Origin: JBJEFI01 sp051873875
GTDB lineage: Bacteria > Bacillota > Bacilli > Bacillales > Bacillaceae_G
Assembly (NCBI GenBank): GCA_051873875.1
Contig: JBJEFI010000048.1
Coordinates: 124,001-188,000, forward strand
Reading direction: 5' to 3'
DNA: 64,000 nt
Made by a program: the position numbers and the translations under genes
Notes under the pieces: generated by a model
What the model saw: only the letters and a program-made list of their open reading frames with translations
Databases searched by the model: none
Told to the model about the DNA's origin: nothing
Shown here: positions 34,850 through 43,409 of the stretch, one piece after another
Numbering within the stretch: the stretch's first letter is position 1
How the letters are laid out: each line of letters opens with the position of its first letter

Positions 34850-36473
34850 ACATCACAATCAATTTATGTTGAAAATCCACGGAAATTTCTTTTGCTGCCA
34901 AGCGTGAAACAAAATCCATTCCATATAAGTTCAAATAATACATCACGTTAAAAATGCGTTCTTGCGGAGCTCCTAAAGGATATAATTTATTCGCTACAAC
35001 ATCATATTTATGTAATAACACATCATGCTTACGTCTTATATCTTTTTCTATCATTTTTTTATACGTAGCTAATTCATTTATAATCCGTTCACTATTTTTC
35101 ATTCCATATGCTTGTAAATGCGGAAAATCATTTGCTAATTCATTTTGAAGGCGTTTGTGTTCATTTGCTATTTGTTCCTCTACTTGTTGAAAAAGCACAT
35201 CAAGAGAAACAGTAACATCTTTCATTAACACTTCTTTTTTTCGTTCTTCCATCTTATTAGCAAGGACATCTTCTATCGTTACGTTTAATTCATTTAAATA
35301 CGTTTGAACGTTGCGTTCAATAATTGTAAATGACAATCGTGGAAGTACAAGAGGCATTTTTAAATCTACTGCTTCAAATACTTCTTTTAATTCACCCCAA
35401 TAAGCAAGTTCACCAGGTCCACCAACAAAAGCAAGTGTTGGGAACATCCACTCTTGAACAAGTGGTCTTGTTACAACGTTATTACTAAACAAAGATGGAT
35501 GTTGACGGATTTCTTCCAATAAAGATTCCTTTGTAAATACGACGTTTCCATCGTTGCAAGTGAATGTATCTTCGTCTAACTGATGCAGCAAGTGACGCTC
35601 GCCATCTTGTTCATAAAATAAATGAATGGCTGTTTCTTTTATATGCAACGCTTGTAAATACTCAGCATTTTTATGGTTTTCTTGTGTATTAGCAAGCCCA
35701 CACTGAATTTCTTTATGATTTCTCACAATCTTTTGTAGATAAGGAATCTGTAAGTTACGAAACGGACGATAACCTGAATCAATCAATACTAAACCTTCAT
35801 TTTTAAAAATTGTCAAAATAAGTTGAGCAAAAAATTGAGTAAATGTTGTAGACGTTTCTAACGTACGCTCTACTAGACTTAATACATCTTTTGTATATTC
35901 TGTCTCTCCAAAAGAACTAAACACATCATGTACCCATTTCGCACACTTTTGTTTATCTAATGAAATATCAGTAACCATATTTTTCTTTTTATTCATAACA
36001 GGATAAGACTTTTTCACAACTCTATCTTCCTGTTGAACATAAACATGATTCACTTCTAAAAAGTCATGATCTTCTCCAGCAACCCAAAAAACCGGAATTA
36101 CTTTCACACCTAGTTTTTTCGATTGTTGCTTTGCTAATTGAATCGTTGTAATGATTTTGTACATCGTGTACATTGGACCTGTCAAAAGCCCTGCTTGTTG
36201 TCCACTAATGGCTACATATGTATCTGCTTCTTTTAGTGCCTCAATATGCTCATATGTTTTCTCTCCAACTTCAAACTGAGCATGGTATTCTTTTAATAAT
36301 CCTACTAAAGAATCTCTGTCGTAAATTCGATTTTTTAAATAGGCTACTTGCTCTTTAAAAGCATCAGCCTTATGTATATTTCCATGAAAATAGTTTACCG
36401 CCTTCTCTTCACCTCGTAAATAGTCTTTCACAAAGGCATTTCCTACTATTTCATTTACATCAACAATATGCAT
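34848..36473 (-). CDS. bshC: Bacillithiol biosynthesis cysteine-adding enzyme BshC
   Basis: 541 residues. It ligates cysteine to GlcN-malate in the last step of bacillithiol synthesis. The N-terminal Rossmann-like part contains YVAISGQQAGLLTGPMYT and WVAGEDHDFLEVNH, both conserved in BshC. VGGPGELAYWGEL lies in the middle, and a C-terminal coiled coil (about 430-500) drives dimerisation. It is downstream of panE and the DUF3397 gene, the conserved context of yllA. Confidence 0.95.
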   Translation of the reverse strand: MHIVDVNEIVGNAFVKDYLRGEEKAVNYFHGNIHKADAFKEQVAYLKNRIYDRDSLVGLLKEYHAQFEVGEKTYEHIEALKEADTYVAISGQQAGLLTGPMYTMYKIITTIQLAKQQSKKLGVKVIPVFWVAGEDHDFLEVNHVYVQQEDRVVKKSYPVMNKKKNMVTDISLDKQKCAKWVHDVFSSFGETEYTKDVLSLVERTLETSTTFTQFFAQLILTIFKNEGLVLIDSGYRPFRNLQIPYLQKIVRNHKEIQCGLANTQENHKNAEYLQALHIKETAIHLFYEQDGERHLLHQLDEDTFTCNDGNVVFTKESLLEEIRQHPSLFSNNVVTRPLVQEWMFPTLAFVGGPGELAYWGELKEVFEAVDLKMPLVLPRLSFTIIERNVQTYLNELNVTIEDVLANKMEERKKEVLMKDVTVSLDVLFQQVEEQIANEHKRLQNELANDFPHLQAYGMKNSERIINELATYKKMIEKDIRRKHDVLLHKYDVVANKLYPLGAPQERIFNVMYYLNLYGMDFVSRLAAKEISVDFQHKLIVM

Positions 36474-36497
36474 AAACGAATTTCCCTTCCTCTCTCA

Positions 36498-36881
36498 TTA
36501 TGCAAGATATTCCATTATTCGCTGAAACAATCCATAACATACCATCGTTATATAAAAAAGAAAAAACACAAAAAAAGTCATCCGCCAATATTGCTTTAAT
36601 AATTTTAAAAACAATAAATCTTGGTTCTTTTTCCAATGTAAATATGTCACTAAAAGACCAATACCAATTAATAAATAGATTAAATAATAAAAAGACACCA
36701 TTGGAAAAAGTACATTCACATGAACAAAGACAGATAAAATAAAGAAAATAGTCGATAAATCAATCGCCATCATAAAAGGTTTTTTCCCATTACTAAATTT
36801 CTTAACGATTATATATGACATTATTACCGCGATAACGGGTAACACAACAAAAATACTTGTAGCAACAAAAAAGACGCTCAT
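36498..36881 (-). CDS. DUF3397 family membrane protein
   Basis: 127 residues, four transmembrane helices (about 6-26, 39-60, 63-82 and 98-119), with a basic cytoplasmic loop KKNQDLLFLKLLKQYWR. GGGGG precedes the ATG. It is a member of DUF3397, found between panE and bshC in many Bacillus. No function is known. The 24-nt gap to bshC and 14-nt gap to panE make a three-gene unit. Confidence 0.85.
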   Translation of the reverse strand: MSVFFVATSIFVVLPVIAVIMSYIIVKKFSNGKKPFMMAIDLSTIFFILSVFVHVNVLFPMVSFYYLIYLLIGIGLLVTYLHWKKNQDLLFLKLLKQYWRMTFFVFFLFYITMVCYGLFQRIMEYLA

Positions 36882-36895
36882 CTATATCCCCCTCC

Positions 36896-37771
36896 TCACT
36901 CTAGACCCTTTATGCCTTGATAAACAAAATATAAAAGAGGGATTTCTTTTTGCGCATCTTTACATTGCGTTAATACATACCCCACAATCGCATCTATCTC
37001 TGTTTTATTTCCTGAAAGAATGTCCCCTCTCATCGAGGAAGTATTTTCTCCTGTACGTACACAAACATCATATACATACTGCCAATTCTTTTCTTTATCT
37101 TCTATTTGTAAAACAGATATTGTCTCATTATATATCATTTTCATCATTTGCTGAAAATGCTCATTTTTTATAAGCTCCCCATTTTTTACATTTAACATTG
37201 CGGTTAATGGGTTAATACAAACATTTGCAAGTAATTTCTTTTTCATCATGGACATTATATCGCCAATAAGATGAATAGAGAAGAAATTTGCACACCTTTC
37301 ATGTATATGAGAAAATATCGCATCTTTTTCATCTGCTCCAACAACAATTCTCCCAATGCCATTCCAATTGACCGCCGTACTGGATTCTTTTTTCACTCCA
37401 TGCTCCACGATACCAAAATAAATACGATGATGGTTCAAACGATCTTTCACATGTAGATGTCCCATTCCATTTTGAATAAATAAAACGGTTTTATTTGTTT
37501 CGTTCATTAATTTATTTATAATTGGCTCCAGCTGGTACTCTTTTACCGCTACCACAATTAAATCAAACAAAAAATCACTTTCTTCAAAAGGAATAGCCGA
37601 AACAGCAATACGTTCTTTTCCTGCATGATAGGTTAAATCAATTCCACTGTCATTTATTTCAGCTGCTTGCCTTTGACTTCTCGTTACCATTGTGACATCA
37701 TAACCAACTTTAGAAAAAGCCGCACCACATAGCAACCCTATTGCACCTGCACCTATAATTCCTATTTTCAT
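36896..37771 (-). CDS. panE: 2-Dehydropantoate 2-reductase
   Basis: 291 residues. It reduces ketopantoate to pantoate with NADPH for coenzyme A synthesis. The N-terminal Rossmann motif GIIGAGAIGLLCGA is at 3-16. The catalytic Lys/Asn region lies around KKLLANVCINPLTAML near 188-203, and STSMRGDILSGNKTEIDAIVGY-like text (STSSMRGD) near 250 is the Glu/Asp-containing substrate motif. It is the ylbQ orthologue by position; ylbP, its neighbour in B. subtilis, is absent. Confidence 0.92.
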   Translation of the reverse strand: MKIGIIGAGAIGLLCGAAFSKVGYDVTMVTRSQRQAAEINDSGIDLTYHAGKERIAVSAIPFEESDFLFDLIVVAVKEYQLEPIINKLMNETNKTVLFIQNGMGHLHVKDRLNHHRIYFGIVEHGVKKESSTAVNWNGIGRIVVGADEKDAIFSHIHERCANFFSIHLIGDIMSMMKKKLLANVCINPLTAMLNVKNGELIKNEHFQQMMKMIYNETISVLQIEDKEKNWQYVYDVCVRTGENTSSMRGDILSGNKTEIDAIVGYVLTQCKDAQKEIPLLYFVYQGIKGLE

Positions 37772-37849
37772 ACCAATTTTCCCACCTAAATAAAATTCAT
37801 ACTCATTCTAACACATTCTTTTCTCCCTAGATAGCAACAAATACAAAAA

Positions 37850-37867
37850 CCACCTACAGTTAGGTGG
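37850..37867 (-). terminator. Terminator of ylbO
   Basis: CCACCTAACTGTAGGTGG forms a 7-bp stem followed by TTTTTGT on the minus strand, 2 bp past the ylbO stop. Confidence 0.75.
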
Positions 37868-37868
37868 C

Positions 37869-38405
37869 TCACTTTTCCATATAAATATTTCGTTCTCGAA
37901 GAAGTAATTCTTTTTTTTCATCTTCTAACGAAAGCATATTCCGCTTTGTATCAATAAAATCAAACATTGTTTTATATTCTGCTTCTAATACATGCAACCT
38001 TGTCTGAAGCTGGACAACTTGCTCCTTTAATTGGGCATTTTCTTTTAACAAAGATACGATATCGTAAGATGTACTTCCCTCACCCTTTAATGATTTTAAA
38101 AAGGCAATTACAACATCAATGACGTCGTGAGAATGAGCAACAACGACTTCTTTTTTCTTCTCTTTTTTTAATGTATGGGTTCCTGTTTTTCTGTCTTTTT
38201 TTGCCTCTTCAATCATATGGCGATATTGCTTTCTTACATAAGAATTCCAACGAAACCCACATGCAGATGATGTTCGGTTCAAGCGAGACCCCACTTCTTT
38301 AAATGCTGCTAACTGAGTTCCACCATTCCGAATATACGTTAACACTACTTCCGCCAACAAAGAATCATCTTCATCTGTCCATGCATCTTGACGTACAATA
38401 GGCAT
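37869..38405 (-). CDS. ylbO: RsfA-family sporulation transcriptional regulator YlbO
   Basis: 178 residues. The N-terminal Myb/SANT-like domain (about 4-60) has RQDAWTDEDDSLLAEVVL and CGFRWNSYVRKQY, both diagnostic of the RsfA/YlbO family. A Lys-rich linker leads to a leucine-zipper coiled coil (about 115-172). RsfA acts in the forespore and YlbO (also called GerR) in the mother cell of B. subtilis; the position next to panE indicates YlbO. I infer a mother-cell regulatory role. Confidence 0.88.
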   Translation of the reverse strand: MPIVRQDAWTDEDDSLLAEVVLTYIRNGGTQLAAFKEVGSRLNRTSSACGFRWNSYVRKQYRHMIEEAKKDRKTGTHTLKKEKKKEVVVAHSHDVIDVVIAFLKSLKGEGSTSYDIVSLLKENAQLKEQVVQLQTRLHVLEAEYKTMFDFIDTKRNMLSLEDEKKELLLRERNIYMEK

Positions 38406-38486
38406 CTTTTTCCCCCTCTACTAATAGGAATATCACACTTAATAACACATTATGCCTTAAGTAGAGAAGGTAGAATATATTATTTT

Positions 38487-39233
38487 CTATTTTTGAAGAA
38501 AGTTACGAACAGCTTGGTGATGTTCCTCATCTTCCCATAACTTTGCACATCTTCGACACTCATCAAGTACTCGTCTCTCTATTTCTTCTCGCTTATATTT
38601 GCATAATATCGTTTCTTTATATGCTCTAATAACAGCTGGTGAAAGAGCTGTCATCGTATGTATCCAGCTTGTTAATTCCTCATATTCCCCTTTTACATGT
38701 AACATAGAAGTAGATAAGGCCTGCTCTGCATCCATTTTTTTACCTGATAACATCATAAACAATGCATTTTGAGCTTGTAATTTTTCAGATGCAAAAGTTG
38801 TTCCACCCCAACCCGTAATAATCCCTAGTTTTCCTTGTGCAAACCGAAAAGTAGCTTGTTCTGTTCCAATTCGAAAATCACAGGCTAGGGAAATTTCACA
38901 TCCACCACCAACGGCAGCACCATCAATAAAGGCAATCGTAGGGACAGGGATGAACATAAGTTCAACTAACAATTTTCCCATATGTGAAAGCATTTCAAAT
39001 GCTTCCGCTTCCGTTACTAATCCATGAAAAATATCTAAATCTCCCCCTGAACAAAACATTCCCTTTTGTTCACTAGCAATTACCATTCCTTTAATAGAAT
39101 GATCGTGTTTAGCCATAAATAGCGCCTTTTCTAATTCAAACATCACATCAAAATCTATCGCATTTCTCTTGTTAGGCTTATTTAATTTAAACCATAGCAA
39201 TCCGTTCGAATCTTTCTCTATTATTACTTTCAT
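38487..39233 (-). CDS. Crotonase-superfamily protein (enoyl-CoA hydratase/decarboxylase-like)
   Basis: 248 residues from ATG 39233 (GGAGGGG five nt upstream). The oxyanion-hole elements FCSGGDLD (60-67) and AAVGGGCEISLACDF (106-120) are intact, with Glu113 aligning with Glu144 of rat crotonase. The second catalytic Glu is missing: the segment reads RFAQGKLGIITGWGG (130-144), lacking the usual QPE. The sequence resembles ethylmalonyl-CoA decarboxylase-type members from memory, so hydratase activity should not be assumed. It is inserted between ylbO and rpmF. Confidence 0.8.
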   Translation of the reverse strand: MKVIIEKDSNGLLWFKLNKPNKRNAIDFDVMFELEKALFMAKHDHSIKGMVIASEQKGMFCSGGDLDIFHGLVTEAEAFEMLSHMGKLLVELMFIPVPTIAFIDGAAVGGGCEISLACDFRIGTEQATFRFAQGKLGIITGWGGTTFASEKLQAQNALFMMLSGKKMDAEQALSTSMLHVKGEYEELTSWIHTMTALSPAVIRAYKETILCKYKREEIERRVLDECRRCAKLWEDEEHHQAVRNFLQK

Positions 39234-39284
39234 CTTAACCCCTCCCCTCATTAGTATACTAAACATTCTTTTTATTGAAACGCA

Positions 39285-39317
39285 AAAACCCTCAGAGTTA
39301 TTAACTCTGAGGGTTTT
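39285..39317 (-). terminator. Terminator of rpmF
   Basis: AAAACCCTCAGAGTTA and TTAACTCTGAGGGTTTT form a perfect stem of 16 bp with T runs on both sides, so it could work in either direction. It lies 9 bp past the rpmF stop. Confidence 0.92.
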
Positions 39318-39326
39318 ATCAAGCAA

Positions 39327-39500
39327 TTATTTGCTAATTACTTCTTTGCCTTTATAAGTACCGCAGTTTTTGCAAACGCGATGAGATAATTTCATTTCAC
39401 CACAGTTTGGGCATTCTACCATACCAGGTACATTTAATTTGAAGTGCGTACGACGCTTACGTTTTACAGTTTTAGAAGTTCTTCTAAAAGGTACAGCCAT
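39327..39500 (-). CDS. rpmF: Ribosomal protein bL32
   Basis: 57 residues from ATG 39500 with AAGGAGG upstream; MAVPFRRTSKTVKRKRRTH is the invariant L32 start, so longer forms are excluded. Two CxxC pairs (CPNCG and CKNCG) form a zinc ribbon, the C+ (zinc-using) form. It is a 50S subunit component. It follows ylbN by 68 nt, the widely conserved yceD-rpmF pairing. Confidence 0.98.
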   Translation of the reverse strand: MAVPFRRTSKTVKRKRRTHFKLNVPGMVECPNCGEMKLSHRVCKNCGTYKGKEVISK

Positions 39501-39568
39501 TATTCCCACCTCCTTAAGAGTGTTAAATGTTTTTTCATATGAAGACCGTATAATTATCGGTACTCTCT

Positions 39569-40081
39569 TCATTCATTGTTTTTGTCAAAAAACTTTGCAA
39601 GTCCTGCTAAGCGAGGGTCTACTTTTTCTTCAACCTCTTGCTCCTCAATTACTTGCCAGCCTTGACCTTTGGACAGTGCCACATCCGATGTATCTTCTGC
39701 AAATACTTGCATTGGTATTTCTGCTAATAAAACCTCTTCAATAACCGGTTCTAAATCAACAGAATCCTTTTCCATTACATGGAAGTTTCCATCCTTATCC
39801 TCCATCTCATCAGATGTTAATAAGAATATTTCGTCCGTTTGAACATCGATCGGAACATTCACATCAGCTAGTGTTCGAGCACAAGGTAAAACCATTGTAC
39901 CTTGAATATGTAAATGAAAAACAATTTTAGATGCACTCATATCGGCGCGCCCCTTCACCATGATTGGTGAAATTGATCGAATCTCACTTTCACGTTCTGC
40001 TAAATCAGATACGTCTACATATTCTTCAAACACGATTCCTTTATGTTGAAGTTTTCGCAATTGATGAATTGACCATTTCAT
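39569..40081 (-). CDS. ylbN: YceD-family (DUF177) protein YlbN
   Basis: 170 residues from ATG 40081 (GGGGTG six nt upstream); MKWSIHQLRKLQHKG matches the family start. DUF177 proteins pair with rpmF in most bacteria and plant homologues act in 23S rRNA maturation; a ribosome-assembly role is inferred. The C-terminal DPRLAGLAKFF motif is the hallmark. It has a consensus sigma-A promoter 30 bp upstream, divergent from the ylbM promoter. Confidence 0.93.
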   Translation of the reverse strand: MKWSIHQLRKLQHKGIVFEEYVDVSDLAERESEIRSISPIMVKGRADMSASKIVFHLHIQGTMVLPCARTLADVNVPIDVQTDEIFLLTSDEMEDKDGNFHVMEKDSVDLEPVIEEVLLAEIPMQVFAEDTSDVALSKGQGWQVIEEQEVEEKVDPRLAGLAKFFDKNNE

Positions 40082-40110
40082 TTTAATCACCCCTTAAGGC
40101 AACAAATTAA

Positions 40111-40139
40111 ATTATAGACACCACAACTATATTTGTCAA
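40111..40139 (-). promoter_or_regulatory. Consensus sigma-A promoter of ylbN-rpmF
   Basis: TTGACA (40134-40139) and TATAAT (40111-40116), both perfect, are separated by 17 bp. The -35 is superimposed on the -35 of the opposite-strand ylbM promoter. Confidence 0.9.
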
Positions 40140-40161
40140 TATTTTTTCTTTACAGTATACT
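40133..40161 (+). promoter_or_regulatory. Sigma-A promoter of ylbM
   Basis: TTGTCA (40133-40138) and TATACT (40156-40161) are separated by 17 bp on the plus strand, about 35 bp before the ylbM start. The -35 shares five bases with the ylbN -35. Confidence 0.82.
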
Positions 40162-40196
40162 AATTTTAAATATGTATAAAAATAGGAGGTATCTTA

Positions 40197-41426
40197 ATGA
40201 TTGTAACAGGCGTTATCGTTGAATACAATCCTTTTCATAATGGACATGATTATCATTTACAGCAAGCCAAGGCAATGACAAATAGCGATATTACAATTGC
40301 AATTATGAGTGGTCACTTTTTACAACGTGGTGAACCTGCTATCGTCTCAAAATGGCATCGAACAGAAATGGCATTACGAAACGGGATTGATCTTGTCATC
40401 GAGCTTCCTTACGCTTATGCTACCCAAAAAGCCGAAACATTTGCAAAAGGTGCTATCTCTTTACTGAAACACTTAGGGGCACACTATGTTGTTTTTGGAA
40501 GTGAAGCAGGAACGATTGAACCTTTTCAAAAACTAATCGCTATCGAACAAGCACAACAATCAACATACAATGATGAAATAAAAAAATACATGCAGTTAGG
40601 CTATAGCTATCCAAAAGCACTTGCTCTATCATACGAATCACTTTCTAGTGATTTACCGATAGATGTACACCAACCTAATAACATTCTTGGTCTTCACTAC
40701 GTAAAAGCCATTCACCATTTCCATTCATCTATAAAAGGAATGACCATCCAGCGTATTGCTTCTCATTATCATGATGAATCATTAAATGAAACAAAGATTG
40801 CAAGTGCAACAAGTATTCGCAAGACGTTAGCGGAAAACAACTATGACTTTTCATCTGTTTCACGTGTTTTACCGTTTGAAACATTGTCTCTACTCCAAGA
40901 TTATTGGCAAAAAAATGGCGTACTTCATACATGGGAAAATTATTTTCCATTATTAAGACATAAAATTTTGACTATGCCCCTTAGTCAACTACAACTCATT
41001 TATGAGATAGAAGAAGGAATTGAATATCGTCTTAAAAAATATATGTTAACAAGTAATACATTTTATGAGTTTATGCAGCAAATAAAAACAAAACGCTATA
41101 CATGGACACGTCTCCAACGCATGTGCCTACACATTCTTACCAATGCCACAAAGGAGCAATTTGCTTCAATCCCAGAAGATGAAAGTGTTCCATATATTCG
41201 ATTGTTAGGCATGAACAAAAAAGGGCAACAATATATACGTCAAATCAAAAAAGAACTACCTGTACCTTTGCTTAGTACAAATAAAGGAAATGACCATCCA
41301 TTAAGCATACTTGATCAACAAGCAACCTTTACATATGCTTATCCAATCCAAAGCAACAAACAAAATGAATATATTCGCCACGATCTTTTTCATGTGCCAA
41401 TTATTAAAGAAAACTACCAACAATAA
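40197..41426 (+). CDS. tmcAL: tRNA(Met) cytidine acetate ligase TmcAL (YlbM)
   Basis: 409 residues, formerly ylbM. It makes N4-acetylcytidine at the wobble base of elongator tRNA-Met, using acetate and ATP. The nucleotidyltransferase-like N terminus has VEYNPFHNGHDYHL (HxGH motif near residues 15-18) and GHFLQRGEPAI; KWHRTEMALRNGIDLVIELP also fits. AGGAGG lies seven nt before the ATG. It is divergent from ylbN and convergent with ylbL. Confidence 0.93.
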   Translation: MIVTGVIVEYNPFHNGHDYHLQQAKAMTNSDITIAIMSGHFLQRGEPAIVSKWHRTEMALRNGIDLVIELPYAYATQKAETFAKGAISLLKHLGAHYVVFGSEAGTIEPFQKLIAIEQAQQSTYNDEIKKYMQLGYSYPKALALSYESLSSDLPIDVHQPNNILGLHYVKAIHHFHSSIKGMTIQRIASHYHDESLNETKIASATSIRKTLAENNYDFSSVSRVLPFETLSLLQDYWQKNGVLHTWENYFPLLRHKILTMPLSQLQLIYEIEEGIEYRLKKYMLTSNTFYEFMQQIKTKRYTWTRLQRMCLHILTNATKEQFASIPEDESVPYIRLLGMNKKGQQYIRQIKKELPVPLLSTNKGNDHPLSILDQQATFTYAYPIQSNKQNEYIRHDLFHVPIIKENYQQ

Positions 41427-41484
41427 ACTTTTCATTACCAAAATGATTAGTAAGCTAATGACCCTTTTCTATTTATATAAAATA

Positions 41485-41514
41485 AAAAAGCTGTGAGTGA
41501 TTCACAGCCTTTTT
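41485..41514. terminator. Bidirectional terminator between ylbM and ylbL
   Basis: AAAAAGCTGTGA and TCACAGCCTTTTT form a 10-bp stem with T runs in both directions, between the convergent genes tmcAL (+) and ylbL (-). Confidence 0.88.
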
Positions 41515-41515
41515 A

Positions 41516-42532
41516 TTATTTTAGTTTCTCTAAATAATTTAGTGCATCTTCAAATGTATCAACAGGAACTACTTTCATCTTCGTTCCAATCTCTTTTGCT
41601 GTTTTTGATGCCTCTTTATAATTTGAATCTTTAGCCCCTTTTTCATTTGGTGCAAAAAAGATTTCTGCACCTTCTCGATCTGCAGCTACCACTTTTTGAG
41701 AAATACCCCCAATTGGTCCAACAACACCATTTTCATCAATTTCTCCTGTTCCTGCAATTTTGTGACCTTTAGTCAAATCGACATCGACTAATTGATTCAT
41801 AATTTCTAATGTAAACATTAATCCTGCAGATGGTCCCCCGATATCCTCCATATTAAACATAACATTTGGTACTTCTTTCACTTCTCGATCCGTCGTTAAC
41901 ACAACACCAATCCCCGCTCGTTTTTCTTTTGTAGATAATTGAACGAGTTTTAATGTTACATCTTTCTTTTCTCCATCTCGAATAAACGATAAAGAGACTG
42001 TATCTCCTGCTTTTTTCTTGCTCACTTGTTTTATTAATTCATCACTAGACTGAATAATATTCCCATCAACAGATACAACAATATCGCCTATTTTTAGTAC
42101 GCCTTTTGCTGGCATATTCTCTGCTACAGCTAAAATAACCGCTCCTTTTTCTTTTATATCCAACGGTTTCTTTGCATAGCTATACGCATTAATAATCGCT
42201 GCATCTTGAGAATTTTTCATATAATATTTTTGACGCTTGCTATATTCTTCATCACTTTCTCCAGTAGGAATGATATCTTCTCGTTTTTCAATTTCATAAT
42301 AAGATGTCATTTTTGCTTTTAGTAAACTCCATACCGTTCCTCGTTGCATAGAAACAGTTGTAAAAAGAAAGGACCCTTCGTCTTTCTTAGCGCCTTCCAC
42401 ATTAACATATTGACGCAAATCCTCTGCCATTCCAGGCATCGTTACATAGTAAGGAAGGGGAATAACGGAAAGTAGCATAGCTACTGCAATAATAATGAAT
42501 CCATATCTTAGTTTTTTTGAATTTCTATTCAA
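41516..42532 (-). CDS. ylbL: Membrane-anchored Lon-like PDZ serine protease (YlbL/SepM type)
   Basis: 338 residues from a TTG at 42532, which follows AAGGAG by 10 nt and overlaps the ylbK stop. One N-terminal membrane helix (about 8-27), a PDZ domain (about 105-195), and a C-terminal Lon-type protease domain with the Ser in DIGGPSAGLMFTLEI and the Lys in ISQKVVAADREG. Orthologues process extracellular peptides (SepM) or degrade the SOS division inhibitor YneA (YlbL). Confidence 0.9.
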   Translation of the reverse strand: MNRNSKKLRYGFIIIAVAMLLSVIPLPYYVTMPGMAEDLRQYVNVEGAKKDEGSFLFTTVSMQRGTVWSLLKAKMTSYYEIEKREDIIPTGESDEEYSKRQKYYMKNSQDAAIINAYSYAKKPLDIKEKGAVILAVAENMPAKGVLKIGDIVVSVDGNIIQSSDELIKQVSKKKAGDTVSLSFIRDGEKKDVTLKLVQLSTKEKRAGIGVVLTTDREVKEVPNVMFNMEDIGGPSAGLMFTLEIMNQLVDVDLTKGHKIAGTGEIDENGVVGPIGGISQKVVAADREGAEIFFAPNEKGAKDSNYKEASKTAKEIGTKMKVVPVDTFEDALNYLEKLK

Positions 42533-43316
42533 TCTCTTGTTGCTCCTTCCAATCAATAATCATTTTTTTTATTGTTGCGACATGCTTTTTTGCTTCTACT
42601 TCTCCTGCTAAAATAATCTCTTCTATATTCGTAAAAGCACGCGAACTAAAGTGACTTACATCTGGTTGCATTAACAAATGAGAAGACAATTCTCGTTGTT
42701 GAACTAATTCTCGTTGTAGTATTTCAATACTTTGCATAATAACATCATAAATGGTTGTTATTTTTTCTCTTGGAGGCAAAGGAGAAACATCAACTGCTAA
42801 TATAAGGTCTGCTCCCATTTCTTTCACAACTGAAACAGGAATTCGATCTACAACGCCACCATCTACTAACAATCTACCTTGATAACGATAAGGAACAAAG
42901 ATGCCTGGAATTGCAATACTTGCTCGGACTGCGTCTCCAATGGATCCTTCTTTGAAAATAACCTTTTCTCCCGTTTCAATATCCGTAGCAACTACATTTA
43001 CAGGAATATCTAACTCCTCTAACTTTTTTCCGTAAGTAAATAAACGAATTAACTCTACCACTCGATTTCCTGCAATAAACCCCATTTTTGGAAGTGTATA
43101 ATCAATGTAGTATTTTCGCTTAAACATTTTTGCCATTTTTACACATCTATGTACGTCTTTCCCTGCACCATAAAATGTGGCAACGAGCGCTCCCATACTA
43201 CTGCCAGCAATCATATCAATGGGAATTTCTTCTTCCTCTAACACTTTAATGATACCTAAATGAGCGAAACCTTTTGCACCTCCAGACCCAAGAGCCAAGC
43301 CTATTTTCGGTCTCAC
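42525..43316 (-). CDS. ylbK: Patatin-like phospholipase family protein YlbK
   Basis: 263 residues from a GTG at 43316 (GGAAG seven nt upstream). The start aligns with the family start xxPKIGLALGSGGAKGFAH; an upstream extension from 43364 is less likely. The Ser-Asp dyad is visible in AGSSMGALVATF (GxSxG) and DGGVVDRIPV. RssA/NTE-type hydrolases act on phospholipid or lysophospholipid; the substrate here is unknown. It overlaps ylbL by 8 nt and is divergent from ylbJ. Confidence 0.92.
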   Translation of the reverse strand: MRPKIGLALGSGGAKGFAHLGIIKVLEEEEIPIDMIAGSSMGALVATFYGAGKDVHRCVKMAKMFKRKYYIDYTLPKMGFIAGNRVVELIRLFTYGKKLEELDIPVNVVATDIETGEKVIFKEGSIGDAVRASIAIPGIFVPYRYQGRLLVDGGVVDRIPVSVVKEMGADLILAVDVSPLPPREKITTIYDVIMQSIEILQRELVQQRELSSHLLMQPDVSHFSSRAFTNIEEIILAGEVEAKKHVATIKKMIIDWKEQQEIE

Positions 43317-43360
43317 AATTTCACTTCCTTTACTTGTTGGTCTAAATACCTTTATACGCT

Positions 43361-43389
43361 GCATATATTTATTTTATGTATGGTACAAG
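43361..43389 (+). promoter_or_regulatory. Candidate sigma-E promoter of ylbJ
   Basis: GCATATA (43361-43367) fits the sigma-E -35 KMATATW. After 14 bp, GGTACAAG (43382-43389) matches the -10 CATACANT at only five positions. Listed because ylbJ is a sigma-E gene in B. subtilis and the spacing to the ATG is right. Confidence 0.4.
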
Positions 43390-43409
43390 TTCTAAAGGAG
43401 AGGTAAGGC

